A stretch of DNA of 64,000 bases from Erigeron canadensis. Taxonomy: Eukaryota; Streptophyta; Magnoliopsida; Asterales; Asteraceae. Below the pieces are notes generated by a model, which searched no databases, was not told the DNA's origin, and saw only the letters and a program-made list of their open reading frames with translations. Positions 46,604 to 60,880 of this stretch are shown in pieces (positions within the stretch are counted from its first letter, which is position 1; every line of letters begins with the position of its first letter). The DNA is taken from the NCBI RefSeq assembly GCF_010389155.1, contig NC_057761.1:23334210-23398209 (forward strand). Reading direction: 5' to 3'. Both the position numbers and the translations under genes were made by a program.

Positions 46604-47260
46604 AAAATAAAATAGAATTAAAATAGTACAATTATTATTAAGATGTTAATATATTTACATTAAGTTTAATGTATTTTTAATTAGTTATGTGTGTATATAT
46701 ATATATATGATTGAACATATTATTGGATATATATTAGTTATTATTTAATTGGATAAATATTAACTATTATTCGATTAGATATATATTAGCTATTATTATT
46801 TATTTATTGTATTAAAATTATTGGGTAAAAAGTGTAAATTTGTGATGGAAAACAAAAAAATGTAAATTAAAGTCAAAATTGAAAACAAAAGTCAACATTA
46901 AGAAATCGAGAGATGTGATTGGTCAATAAGTTATAATAAAAGATAAAGATATAAAGATAAAGATAAAGATAAAGATAAAGATTAAAATTAAGATTAAAAT
47001 TATATTAAGAGTAAGATTAAGATAAAATTAAGATTAAGATAATATCACTTAACTCTGCAAATTTGTAAATCATGTTATGTGTTTGTGTTATTTATGTGGA
47101 TCGCGTAAATTTCAAATGTAAATATACTTGAATATATAAATATAAACTTTATAGTGAGACATAAGATAAGCTATGTATCATATCATCTTAAATTCTTAAT
47201 TAAAGTCTAAAAAAATATTGAAAATAGATATAAGAAAAAAAGAAAAGAGGAGGGAAGGGC
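46604..47260. other. AT-rich intergenic DNA with AAGATA repeats
   Basis: A run of AAAGAT/TAAGAT repeats lies at about 46938-47042. GTCAACATTAAGAAATCGAG...GATTGGTCAATAAG near 46890-46930 is a further Helitron-family scrap. No gene recognised. Confidence 0.45.
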
Positions 47261-47555
47261 CTCCGTTTCAAAGAAAAGTCAATCGCTCTCACTCTTTTGA
47301 TTTTCTCTCTCTACCAAAAACTTCTGCTTCATTTTGAAGCTGTCTTTTATTATATTTTATTTTCTCACCTATATCTATAAATATATAAATCTCTTTTTAT
47401 AGAATCCTGCATATACTCTCCCCACACCCCTTCACTTTTCCCCCCTTTATTAGGGTTTCTTCCGTACACACACACTGTTCACACACTCATAAAAACACAG
47501 TTAACACTTGTGGCTGCAAATCTAGGGTTTTATATCAACACTTGTAGTTCCGGCG
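47261..47555 (+). promoter_or_regulatory. exportin-1 core promoter and 5' leader
   Basis: CT-rich sequence and a TATA-like TATAAATATATAAATC near 47378-47393 precede the ATG. Telo-box motifs (TTAGGGTTT at 47450-47458 and TAGGGTTT at 47523-47530) lie in the leader. They are common upstream of plant housekeeping genes. The transcription start was not determined. Confidence 0.5.
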
Positions 47556-50500
47556 ATGGCGGCGGAGAAGCTTAGGGATTTAAGTCAGCCGATTGACGTT
47601 GCTTTACTTGACGCTACTGTTGCTGCTTTTTACGGCACTGGATCTAAGGATGAGGTTCATCTTCTTCTTCTAATTTCCTTTTTTTTATTTTTAATTTTTG
47701 TATATTATATGTGTATGTATAGGTGTATGTATAGGTTAGTTGATTTGTTATTGTTTTGACCTATAGATACAGTTATTATGTACTCACATTGCTTTGTTCC
47801 GTTAGTGTGAATAGAAGTGTGGAAATTATTATTATTGTTTTTTGTATGAATGATTTAGGTTTTTAGGAAGTGTTTATGAACAAATTTGTGATCTAATTGT
47901 GGTTTTGTAAGTCGTAACGGTAGCTAGTGGATGAGTTAAGTGTAGTGTTAGTGTTTATCCTTTTTTTTTCGGACTGTGTTGTAGTTTAATTAGTAGTAGG
48001 TCAGGTGAAGTTATTGATTGACTGATGAGTGACGAGATCGGGTTGCGTTCGGTATGTTGTTTGGTTTTTTAAGCGAATGAGTTGAAGTTGAAATTTGACT
48101 GTTGGTTACAAGGAGAATGTATATTATTTGACGAAGAAAAGATAACTATGTGGTGGATCATATATTTCCTTGATCGTAAAGTGTCGATTGATTTGGTTGG
48201 AAGTGCGAATGTCCTTGAGTTAAATGGTATTTAGCATTTATGCTAATTTACATACATGATAATATTTTTGGCAATCTTTAAAAATCGTGTTTGTAACCTT
48301 GGAAGGAGGAAAACATGGCAACAGATTCTTAGGAAACTTAGACTATTTTATCTATAGGCGAGGAAGCAACCACTTTTGGTGTCTTGGAAGGGTAATCTCT
48401 CCATACCAAAAGTTAACATACTTTAACCCCACTACTATCTAACAACACCAACTGGAAGAATCATAGATGGGTTTATTATGTCAATGAATAAGATTATGTA
48501 TGTTAGAGACTTTCGGTAATTTGTAAAATGTCGTTAAAGACATTTCTTGTTTGCTGAGATGAACATATAAACCAAAGTTGTTTTTGAACTTCTTCCCCAA
48601 TAGAAAAATTTATGCTTAGATACACTATGTCGTTCATGTTATGGGTGAAGTAACTGGTTGCATATGGATAATTGGAATATACTTGGTAATTGATGTGGAG
48701 GAATGTGCATTTTCTGATGTCTCATTTTCTAACACTCCCAGCTGATTATGTTGTTATGTTCATGCTGTTTTTAGTATGTTCTTCATCGTGCATTTTTTTT
48801 AACATTACAGAGGACCGCTGCTGATCATATATTACGTGAGTTGCAAAACAATCCAGACATGTGGCTACAAGTGGTTCACATTCTCTCCAACACACAGAGC
48901 ATGAACACCAAGTTCTTTGCTTTACAGGTCAATTATTTTATAGTTTGTGATGGTACCTCTCAGAATTTTTCTTCAAATTACACGTGTGTCACAAATATTT
49001 GAGAATTTGTGGCATCCCAATTTGAATGCTTTTCGTTACTAAAGAATATATTAAAACCAAGTGTCTCGAAGGAAGTGGCTTATTGGGCATGGAGAGTGCA
49101 TGCTATGTCATTTTAGTTTTCACTTTTTTAGTTGTGATGCAGACAGAATATACTTTTTTTTATCCACAGGTTCTCGAGGGTGTTATTAAATATAGATGGA
49201 ATGTATTGCCTGTTGAACAACGGGATGGAATGAAAAATTACATATCTGAGGTTATTGTAAAGGTACTAGTTGCTTCACTTCATGCTTTTGGCAGTCTCTT
49301 TTTCATACATGTATATTGTATATGTTGCAATAATTGATGTATTCGGTTGTATTTAGCTTTCGAGTAACGAAGGTTCTTTTCGCCAAGAAAGGCTGTATGT
49401 TAACAAACTTAACATTATACTAGTTCAGGTGAGCTGCTGTTTGCTTTTGCTATATTAACTATTGCACTTAGAAACTATAATGTCATGACATGCATATTGA
49501 TATACAGATTTTGAAGCACGAGTGGCCTGCTAGGTGGCGGAGCTTCATCCCAGACCTTGTTACAGCAGCAAAAACTAGTGAAACAATTTGTGAGAACTGT
49601 ATGGCAATACTAAAAGTATGTCTGATATATTCTCACTCCCTGTGTCTTGTTGCTTTATTCTAGCATGTGGTTTGATTATCATTTATTCCTTTCCAGCTTC
49701 TAAGTGAAGAGGTATTTGACTTCTCAAGGGGTGAAATGACTCAACAGAAGATCAAGGAGCTTAAGCAATCCCTGAACAGGTATTTATGTTTTTATTCATG
49801 GTTCTAGTTTGACCATTAATTTTAAAGTCAAATTACAACAAATTGTGTACATTTATTGTGGTTGGTGACAGCGAGTTTCAACTCATTCATGAGTTATGCT
49901 TATATGTACTATCGGCGTCTCAAAGAACAGAGCTGGTCAGGGCTACACTAGCCACATTACATGCTTTCCTTTCATGGATTCCTTTAGGCTATATATTTGA
50001 ATCCCCACTGGTGTGTATTTTCTGCTCGGGTTGTTATCTTCTTTATTATTTTGTTAGAGCATTTTTTTTGCATACTCATGAGATTGCAACCAATGTTACT
50101 GTATGTTACAGTTGGAGATGCTCCTTAAATATTTTCCTGTGCCATCATATCGAAATTTGACTCTTCAGTGCTTGACAGAGGTAACATTTATTTAAGGCAC
50201 TAAAAAGGGGTATACGTGGCTTTTCTGATAAAGAAACTGCAATTAACCTATTTGTGCCATGCACTCATTGGCACAGGTCGCTGCCCTGAATTTTGGAGAT
50301 ATCTACAACGTCCAATATATTAAGATGTATACCATATTCATGGTCCAGTTGCAGGTCTGTGAGACTCATTGATATGATCTGTTGAATCGATATGTCATGT
50401 GCTTTGTTTCATCTTCATGCTTATGTCCTAATGATTCTTTTCTGTTGTGTTTGTCTATTTTACAGACTGTTCTTCCTGTCAGTACAAATATACCAGATGC

Positions 50501-53500
50501 ATATGGAAATGGCTCCACTGAAGAGCAGGTGATTGTAGTGTTTAATAGGAAGTTTATTTTATCGACAACTTAATATAGGATTTTTAACAATCTTTAACTC
50601 GTAATCTTCGTTCTTTTCCCTGGTTTCAGGCATTTATACAGAATCTGGCATTGTTCTTCACTTCATTTTACAAGGCACGTTCCTGACTGTCAATTATTTA
50701 TTTGTGCGTTCAACTGTTACTGAAGTCTGATTTTGATAGAAAAAGCTTAAGTAACTGAAGTCATAAATGAGCATCTGCTTTTTGCCAGGGTACCTATGGT
50801 CACTCATAGTTTAATTGGCTTGGTTTTTGATCAAATTTCTACAATGCCAGTTAAAAAATATGGTAGAGAGGAATATGTAAAATCAAATTCGAAGTTACGA
50901 TTGTTGAGTATTGGATTAATAAGCAAAATGTCACTTTGGATCTCAATTGTGCACTAGACAAGAGGAACCCCTTTTAGGAATGTGCAATTAGTACAATTTT
51001 ATATAGCTAAAGATGTGAATGCCACCCTTTCAAAGTACTCTACTATAGGAATGCACGATTAATTCAGTTTTGCGGAAGAGTGTATATAAAGGTATAATGG
51101 GGAACTTGAGTAACCAATCTGGCAGTGGACACTTTTTGGGGTAATGTAAATTTAAAATGGGGACAATATGCAAATTCATATTCACAATCTACCCAACCGA
51201 TTTTGTTATTATATAAGATCTGATGTCGCTTTGCATGCAGTTTCATATCCGCATCCTGGAATCTACACAAGAGAATATATCTGCACTTTTGATGGGTCTT
51301 GAGTACCTTTTAAACATTTCCTATGTAGATGATACAGAAGTTTTCAAGGTATGATATATTGTTTATGCTTCTATAAATGAAAATGGGATGCTATATCTTC
51401 TGTTCATGGGCATTATTAGTACAATACATGATCAAGGAAATTGAAAGTTTCGTTTGTCAATATTAAGTTCTGCTCTTCTGTTAGGCTGCTTGATTGCAAG
51501 ACAAAGATCCATTATTTTGAATATATCATTCTTCTTTGTCCATTGTGTTTGAACAGGTTTGCTTGGACTATTGGAATTCTTTTGTGTTAGAGCTTTTCGA
51601 GGCAAACCATAATCTTGATAACCCTGCAGCAACTGCAAGCATGATGGGACTGCAGGTATATTATGTTTTTTATAACATACTTTCTACAATTATAGATGTC
51701 ACTCTGAAGGCGTATATATGAAAATGTGTTGAATTTGTGTTGGTCACGATGGGTCAAATAGATGAAATATTATAAGTTAGCTATAGAGGAATTGGGTTGA
51801 CTGGTCAATTAGGTTAAAAGTATTTGGTCCGCTAAATCCTTCCTACTGAAGCCACCATTTACTTTAGTAATATAGTTATATAATCCTTTTTTTAGTCCGC
51901 TAAGTATAGAAGTATTAAATTATAATATCTGGGCAAAAGAAGTTGGTTGGTCAACCCAATCTGCTCACTACCATCTTAAAATTTACTTGTTTTTGCTATG
52001 CAAAATACCTCGGAGTTTAGTTGTTTTACTGTTTGATTTTGCTTGTACCTGTTACTTTAACTTGATTGATGTGAAATTTGGCTTCTGTTTGTTTCGAAAC
52101 CTCAGAATCCAATTATTCCTGGTCTGCTTGATGGTCGCGGCACACAATTGTTGCAGAGACGACAACTCTATGCGGGATCCATGTCAAAGTTGAGACTGCT
52201 TATGATATCTCGCATGGCGAAACCTGAAGAGGTTTTAATTGTTGAAGATGAAAATGGGAATATTGTGCGTGAAACCTTAAAAGACAATGATGTCCTTATT
52301 CAGTATAAGGTAATATTACGACTTGTTTTTATGGAAAAGGACTAAACAGGTGTTCTGTGAATTTCTAAATTAAGTATTGTTTTACAGATAATGAGGGAAA
52401 CACTTGTCTACTTGACGCATCTTGATCACAATGATACTGAAAAGCAGGTGTGGTCTTCAGAACTATTGTTTCTATATTTCAAGCAATTTATTCGTGCATA
52501 TGGTTAATACCCATGTTCTTTATATGATTTAGACAGTTGGTTTCTTTGACCCTTCATGGTTAACTTTGCTTCCTTTTCTTTTTTTTGACTGTGTTGGGTT
52601 TTTAATCAATATTGCAACTATCTTTTTAACAGATGCTGAAGAAGCTTAGCAAACAATTGAATGGTGAGGATTGGACATGGAATAACTTGAACACACTTTG
52701 CTGGGCTATAGGCTCGATATCTGGATCCATGATGGAAGATCAGGTAAATACAATTTAACTTCTTGTGTCACTTATATTATATTAATATAATGTCACAAGT
52801 GCTGTTTTTTTTTTTGTATTTTGGCAGGAGAATAGGTTTCTTGTGATGGTTATTCGTGATTTGCTAAATCTCTGTGAAATCATAAAGGGGAAGGACAACA
52901 AAGCTGTTATTGCAAGTAATATCATGTAAGACTGATGGCTAACTAGTTGTACTTTATAATATGTTATCAATAATGTAACTGTCGATCGTTCTGTTTAAGC
53001 TACCAAGGTTGTGCTGTGAAATTGAAACACATGGAATATTTGCCTGAGTTTAATGCTTTATTCTTGATAAACTGCCAGGTATGTTGTTGGACAATATCCA
53101 AGATTTCTGAGAGCCCACTGGAAGTTTTTAAAAACGGTTGTCAACAAGTTGTTTGAGTTCATGCATGAAATTCACCCTGGTGTTCAGGTTATTAATAACT
53201 TCCATGCGCTATTTTTTTTAAATTTTAAATCTGCACCTGGTGTATAATCGTATATCGGTATTTAGCTTTCACTAACAGAATTTTTCTCAGGTTTTCTAAG
53301 TCCAATTTTTCTGTGTCATCTAACACAATTTGGTTTCCATCGTGTTAGGATATGGCATGCGACACATTCTTGAAAATTGTTCAAAAATGCAAGCGCAAGT
53401 TCGTCATATTGCAGGTAATAATGGAATGTATCTCTATCGGTTTTTTAGATGCTTATTATGTGTGATCTGCCTAGATTAGTCTGATGCAGTTTCTTTGTTT

Positions 53501-56500
53501 TAGGTTGGGGAGAGCGAGCCATTCGTCTCAGAACTTCTAACCACCCTTCCAACGACCATTGCAGATCTTGAGCCACATCAGATACATACATTTTATGAAT
53601 CCGTAAGTCGAACCATGATGGTTTACTTATAATAATATAAGGAATGTCTCTAATCTCTAAACTTTTCATTTTTATATTGGTATATCTTTTCTGGTAGGTT
53701 GGTTATATGATACAAGCAGAACTCGAGGCCACTAAACGGGAGGAATATTTACAGAGGCTGATGAATCTTCCCAATCAAGTAGGGTTCTTCTTGAAGGCGA
53801 GTTCATTTTGAGACGACCAGAATATTATATCATATGATGAAACTTTTTTTATGCAGAAATGGTCTGAGATTATAGGACATGCACGTGGTAATGCTGATTT
53901 TTTGAAGGACCAAGATGTCATCAGGACTGTACTTAATATATTGCAGGTTTGCCACCTTTACTGAACCTAAGAGGGCTCTTATTTATTTTTAAGTTTATTT
54001 TATATACACTAGCAATCCTTATCATACATGCTGACCTGTGATGTGATGTCTGTAAAATCCATCAATTAGTGTTGGTTTTTCCTTTTTGTTATACTGCTTG
54101 GTATGTATAATACTTTTGTTGCATGCAGACAAATACAAGTGTTGCCAGTGCACTTGGAACACATTTCTTATCTCAAATTACCCTCATCTTTTTGGACATG
54201 CTTAATGTCTACAAGTATGTTTCAAACTCAAATCATGTATTGCTATACGATTAATTGTTCCCCAGTTAATGTTTGTTTTTTACCATTATTTTTGTGTTAA
54301 TCAGAATGTACAGTGAGCTTATATCATCCAGCATTGCTCAAGGGGGACCCTATGCTTCTAGGACTTCTTTTGTAAAACTTTTGAGGTATAAATGTTTATG
54401 GTATATGGAAGAGTAACATGCCTAATCAGCCTTCTTATGTAGCTGTTTGCCATGACAGGTCTGTGAAGAGGGAAACACTGAAATTGATTGACACATTTCT
54501 GGATAAGGCTGAAGAACAACCACAAATAGGGAAGCAATTCGTTCCTCCAATGATGGATCCAGTGCTTGGTGATTATGCTAGAAATTTGCCTGATGCTAGA
54601 GAATCCGAAGTTTTGTCTCTCTTCGCCACAATTATTAACAAGTATGTTTCTTTTTTGCAAATTCCTGGTTCGGTTCATCATGTTTAGTAGAGTTGACAAG
54701 TTTAACCCATTCAATTGTGGATTGACGGGTTTTGTTTGCTTTTTTTCTTGAAGGGTTTCAGAAAAGAACTTCAACTTAGCTATAAATTGGTGTAGTAGGT
54801 CCAATGTCTATTTTTAATGCATACATCCTCCTAAATCATCTTTGTTCAAAGATTTAATATTTCATTGTAGTAATGGTACATTTAAATCACAGTAGATGCA
54901 TTAATCGTTTATTAAGAAGTGGCCAATGTTTGTATTTTTCAATTCAACCAAACCAAGCCTGTTTTGAATGCAACAAACTTAGGCTTGTTTCAAGTTTCAA
55001 CACATGCTGATTATCTAACAAGTTCATTTCGCCATCTCTTACCAATCTAAATACTACTCTGTAGTCTGAATTTTGCAAGTGGGTTATTAATTTACTGCGG
55101 TTTTTTACTTATTTTTCTACCTGTATGTAGGTACAAGGGTGCAATGATAGATGATGTTCCACGTATATTTGAAGCTGTTTTCCAGTGCACCCTTGAGGTT
55201 AGCCTATAGTTTGCTTGTTTCAGTTAATTGTTAACAAATGTCATGAGGCAGTTTACCACATGTGTTGTGCTTCTTGCTACTGTTTGTCTCATTTTTGACA
55301 TACATGTACTTGTGGCGCAGATGATAACTAAGAATTTTGAAGATTACCCTGAACACCGTCTCAAGTTTTTTTCATTACTTCAAGCCATTGCAACACATTG
55401 TTTCCGAGCTTTAATCTTGTTATCACCTGAGGTTTGTTTATATAATTTTCTTCTTAGTTGATCTAATTATTTTAACCCGCTTTCATTATCATAATCTGAT
55501 ACGATTTGGCTACAAAAGGATTTCTAATTGTTTCTAATCAAATTTTGGATGTTCTGGTTTTGTACTCTTCTGTATGCCTGATCTAGGGAAGAAAAATTGG
55601 CGGGTCTGGCAGCTTGAGTAACTTGCAAAATTGGATAATTTTTAGTATCCAACCGAACTGGAAAGAGTTACTTTAATTTTATAGATAATTAATGTGCTAG
55701 CACCTTGTTTTCCCTTTTTTTAAGCGCTTCAGAAGGTTTTAAGCATCTATACATTTTTGGTGACTTTTTATGGAACGGCTTTTTAGTTGAAAATTTTAAT
55801 TTAGATTATATGACCTAGGGATGAGCATGTGTATCTGGGTACCAATCCCGTTATCCCGGTACTGAAAACGAGTCCCAAGTACTTAGTGGTACCGGGACCG
55901 GTACAGCGGTACCCACTGTTCTTGATTTTCAGGATCAGTACCTACCCATGCTTTTGATACCGGGAAAATCCCGTAAAAGCTGACCGGTACCGTCCAGTCC
56001 TGTATTCAGGCCAATGTGCCTCATCCCTTTATGATGCGACACATCGCCATTTTTTTAGCTGCTGCCAAAACTTTGCTATGGTGTTGGGGGTTAATGTCGT
56101 AGCTAAATTATGTTAAGTATATCTAGTGTATTACTCTAAGTATGGGACTCTATCAGTTCCATCCATGCCCATCCTTATTATGTCCTGTCAAAGAAAAACC
56201 TTGTGTGAATTGAACCTATAAAATTGTCATCACTACTTGAATCTATATTTCTGTTCTAGTTAGTCTATAATTTTAACCGCCTTTTTCTACATATCAGCAA
56301 TTAAAGCTTGTAATGGATTCTGTCATGTGGGCTTTCCGACACACTGAAAGAAATATTGCCGAAACGGGGCTTAATTTGCTGTTGGAGATGCTTAAGAACT
56401 TTCAGGTTGATACGTAAATCCTTGAAATCTTATACAGTTATACATTTTCTGTTTGTGATCTAAATTTTCATATCCTGACATTGCAGAATTCCGAGTTCTG

Positions 56501-57317
56501 TAATCAATTCTACCGGGCCTACTATGTGCTAATTGTGCAAGAAATATTTGCTGTTCTGACGGACACATTTCATAAACCTGGTTTCAAGTTGCATGTATTA
56601 GTGCTGCAGCATTTGTTCTGCCTGGTACTTCATTCTCGGCTCATTATTTTTTTATTGCTGCCTGTTTGATGAAAAGAGAAGAATTTTTTCAATACACAGG
56701 CTTGAAATACTTCACAATGTCAATATGACAATTTCAGGTGGAATCTGGTTCCTTGACTGAGCCTTTATGGGATGCCTCTACTGTTTCATATTCTTACTCA
56801 AATAATGGAATGTTTGTTCGAGAGTATACCATCAAGCTTCTGTGTGGTTCTTTTCCCAATATTTCAGCGTCGGAGGTAATTACTATAATATATAAGTACA
56901 TTCTTGTCTTTTGGACCTCATTTAAATTACTTTAACAAGCGATCATCATTTGAGGACCTCATTTTATTGCTTAATAACAGGTTACTAAGTTTGTTAATGG
57001 ACTGTTTGACTCGAGAGCTAACCTTTCTGCATTCAAGAACCACATAAGGGACTTCCTTGTGCAGTCTAAAGAGTTTTCAACACAGGTAAGCTTTCGATCA
57101 CTCAACGTGTGCGTCAACTTAAAGACTAGGGAGTTAAAATTTGTAAATGGTTGGAAGGCAACCTAAATTTGGTGAAAAATGTATGATGTTGCAGGATAAC
57201 AAGGATCTGTATGCAGAAGAAGCTGCTGATCAGAAAGAAAGAGAACGACAACGGATGCTTAGTATTCCTGGATTAATAGCACCCAATGAAATACAAGATG
57301 AGATGGTTGATTCATAA
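47556..57317 (+). CDS. XPO1: exportin-1 (CRM1), nuclear export receptor, 32 exons
   Basis: Exports NES-bearing proteins and some RNPs through nuclear pores with Ran-GTP. Exons: 47556-47654, 48811-48927, 49170-49262, 49357-49428, 49508-49615, 49697-49779, 49872-50010, 50112-50180, 50277-50354, 50466-50528, 50630-50674, 51241-51348, 51557-51655, 52106-52309, 52388-52447, 52633-52743, 52828-52925, 53079-53187, 53349-53414, 53504-53602, 53698-53778, 53857-53946, 54129-54214, 54305-54385, 54459-54641, 55131-55197, 55321-55431, 56298-56405, 56487-56624, 56738-56875, 56981-57085, 57195-57317. The sum is 3231 nt, 1076 residues, against about 1075 in Arabidopsis XPO1A. It starts [15 protein letters not shown] and ends [14 protein letters not shown]. 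The importin-beta N-terminal region is in exons 1-3, HEAT repeats run throughout, and the CRM1 C-terminal domain spans roughly residues 700-1020. The leptomycin-reactive Cys is kept (NTLCWAIG, about residue 502). The frame is intact; all introns are GT-AG except intron 11 (GC-AG). Likely functional. Confidence 0.97.
50675..51240 (+). other. GC-AG intron 11 of exportin-1
   Basis: Exon 11 ends TTTTACAAG and the intron begins GCACGT; the acceptor is TTGCATGCAG. Using this donor keeps the conserved [13 protein letters not shown] reading. No nearby GT donor preserves it without altering the protein. Confidence 0.85.
55815..56035. mobile_element. hAT-type MITE in exportin intron 27
   Basis: Starts near TAGGGATGAGCATG and ends GTGCCTCATCCCTTTA, with GGTACC/TACCGG-rich subterminal sequence on both sides. 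It resembles 42385-42540. The 8-bp duplication is not clear. It lies between exons 27 and 28 and does not disturb the reading frame. Confidence 0.5.
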
Positions 57318-57720
57318 ATCAATTATACGTACTAATTTCTCATGGTTATCTACTAATGGAGGGAGGGAAAGTGTGGCAAAGTTTTCCTTTGGTGTTGTGA
57401 GGTGTATCTTTAGGGCTACAAAAAGGCATTAATGGCGAGTGTAGAGAAGTGATAGTATAGATTATTCTAATGATGTAGGAATGAATATTTTGTGTGGGGA
57501 ATTCTTCTTTTGACATTGTAAATTCATGACAAGAAAAGAGAATGTTAGTTGGGTATACCTGCCAACTCTTCTCTTATTGGTTCACTGTGACTGGGATTTC
57601 CAAATAGATTTAATGTATAGACTGCTAGCAAGTTTTGTTGAATTTTTCTTTTTTTAATTCAATGGTAACTACTTTCTTTAGTTGGTGAATCCCATCTTTT
57701 AATGTTCATCTATTTCGTTT
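57318..57720 (+). other. exportin-1 3' UTR and downstream
   Basis: No frame continues past the TAA. The transcript end was not determined; no strong AATAAA was seen close by. Confidence 0.35.
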
Positions 57721-59284
57721 TTTGTGGATATCGACTTTTGAAATTGTTCACATTTGCAAGGATAATCAAAACTCTTACCCCCAAGCCAAACATTTGTAGC
57801 AGTAAATGGCTTGATATACTGGTAGCCAATGGCATCTAATAAACTTGTGTTGGATGAACCTACTTACCTGGCTATCTTTACTAGAAAAAGCTTCCATTTA
57901 TGCTATATTCAACTAGTGTCAACTGTTCGTTGAAGTGGCAATCTTGATTCCTTTATACGAGTACAAGTTTATAAACTATTGTCTTATTTAACAAGTAAAA
58001 GCTACAATCATCTGTTTCTATTGATGATTAATGAGGGTAATTATACACTTCAAGTTTTTATTAATACAAATAAAAAGCAAGAAATGAAGCTATAGTGCAG
58101 AAACTGAAAAAATGCTTGAAATCTAAGTATTTAATATAAATGTTATAATTAAAGTTTGCGATAATATGATGCAAACTATTATGGGGAAGATTCGTTATGA
58201 ACACAGATTCGTTATGAACACTAGGACACGCTTGATAGAGAGAATTTCAGAGAAATAAAAAGGAACATAGATATGAAATAAGCTGAGAAATTCATTGTTT
58301 GATTATAACAAATAAATTAATTTGAAAAATCATTTCCATTGTTTGGTAAGAAAAACATAGAAATGAAAATATATTTTTCTCACAATAATATTGCTATTAA
58401 CATTTTTTATTATTAGTAATACTACTTGAACTGCATTAATTAATATACATAAAATAAGATTAACTAGTTTATGTCTTCGGACTTTGCCACGGGAAACATA
58501 ATGATACGTAAAACTAGTAACGTATTTAAAGTCAGTGATATGCAAAAAAGTATTTAAAAATTGGTTTTTTATTAGAGTTTTGTTAATGATAGCCCTTAGG
58601 GCTGTCAGTATTAGTTAATGTGATGCATTAAAATTTGTACTTTGTCTTGTGAAAATTCAGGGGGCGGTTATTGATATATAAAATACTACTTTTTATGCAT
58701 GTAATAAGCTGTTAATGACAACCTTTAGGCTGTAATTATCATTTTCTTTTTTTATTATAGCAAAGACATTACACCATACTATTATATCTACTTTTTGGTT
58801 TGTAATTACACAACCGTTTATACTACCTTTATATTTTAAAAAAGAAATTGTACGTGCCAATTTCATGATGAGCCTATGTTATCTTAATTAATAATTAATT
58901 ATAAAATAATTATGTATAAATAAAGGTAAAAAGTCTGGGAAGTTACAAGTTACAACACTTTTTCATTCTCTTTTTCTAAATTAAATACCGCTTCTTATTT
59001 TTAATACAATGGTGTATACGCGTGACTATGTGAGAGTGTGAAGTATGACTCCAATTAATCTCACCTGGCCTTCATCACACCACTTTTCCATGGGACATGC
59101 TATTGAAACCCTATTTACTAAATAAACCATATAGCATTAATTTTCAATCAAAATTTTTTTTTTCTTTATATTTTTAATGTGTTATTTAAACAAATTTTAT
59201 ATCAAACATTAACATTAAATTACATCATATTAGATATGCTCAAACATTGCATTTAATATATCAAATTAAAATTAGTTACAAGAA

Positions 59285-59332
<48 letters not shown>

Positions 59333-60880
59333 TTAAGTCATGTGAAAAATTATTGGATTGAATACAAAGCTAAGGCCAAAGCTTCCAATTTAAGAGTTTG
59401 TCGGTATGGAATTTATATACATATGTATGTATAGGTGATTAAAAGCTTTGAAAAAATTAATTGTGTTAATAGAAAAAGGACCTACTATAAGTACTCTCAT
59501 ATACTAAGATGCGTTAGTTTGTAAGTTTTAATTTTTTATTTCGCCTATACAACGTTTAGATTTATATGATCAACTTTTTCTACATGAAAGAGTTTTAGTC
59601 TATATATATTAGATATTTTAATGTTATTGTATTTGGTATTGTTTTTTAAATATTTCTTTATGATTTATGTTATTTTTGGATCTTTATGGAAAAAAAAAAT
59701 TTATTAATAATATCACTAACACAATTATATAAAAAGAAAAAAAAATATATACAAACTATTAAATAAAAAGTTTATTAAAAGATATATATATATATTGTGT
59801 TAATGAAATAAATTTTAAAAAAAATCATTTTATGTAATAATAGTTAGAAAGAGAAAATGATAATTAATGGAGTTTATTTAATAAGATATTTAATGATTAG
59901 GAAGAAAAAAAAATATTTAATGACATAATTAATTAAATTAATAATTATATAGGTGTGTATCTAGAGTATTGGAGGTTTGTTTAGACGCTCTCCTTTTACA
60001 TTTCCAAACAACCAAATAAAAAAGAACACACACTCCCGTGTTAAGAAAGAAAAAATAATACAACCCCAAATTTAATTTGGCTTGCTTGCGATGATCATCG
60101 GTTGGCGATGCTTCTCATTTCCGTAGATCTTTCAATTTCATGGTAGTCATCAGTCAATATTTAATCTTGGTGGGTGTTCACCAACGATCATTGTGGTCAA
60201 GATCTAGTCAAGCAATCATATTTGTTTGTATACCTCATGCTTCTGAAGTTGTACTCTTATCTAAATTAGTTGTCTTTCTCTTTTAATGTTTCTGTATTTA
60301 GATCGATGTTGATTTAATGAAAGTTGTTTATTTCATTTTGATAAGAAAAGAGGAAAGATAACTTTCGTGCAAAGAAAGAAGGAGATAGTAACAATGTGTT
60401 CATGAAGATGATAAGTTGTAGAAAGCCAACGGTGAAATTGTTGACAAAGAAGAGAAGAGGATGAAGTCACTAAAAAGAGTTGGGTGAACATTTTTAGAAG
60501 ACAGGGATATAAAATGACTAAGAGGAAAAAGTTGGTGACAGAAACGAAAAAAGAAAATAATAAAACAGAAGGGATTGTGAGTAGGCTCAGAAACCGTCGC
60601 ACGGTTTTTAATCTATATATAGGAATATACATAAAATATCATTGAGTACAGTCCCTTGAATAGTAGCGATTAATAACAATATACGTAATTTTAATTATTA
60701 ATTGATGAGATAATCAATTGCTGCTGCTTCTTTATCTTTGTGTTAAATGAAGTTATGGGACCACTGTACAACACACATAGTTTGACCGACATATTTCCAA
60801 ATTTCAAATTGCTCATAGATCTCTTTCTTTATGAGCTTTTTTTAGATTTCAACTTCTTTCCATTACAATATCGCGTAGAA
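57721..60880. other. AT-rich intergenic DNA, no gene recognised
   Basis: An (ATT)n microsatellite lies at about 59287-59333. A possible worn Helitron 3' end occurs at 60591-60616: hairpin AAACCGT/ACGGTTT, then TTAATCTA and T. The - strand frame 60333-60632 has no recognisable motif. Confidence 0.45.

Noticed and set aside
60333..60632. 99-codon hydrophobic - strand frame
   Set aside because: It comes from AT-rich sequence; no conserved motif and no gene context.
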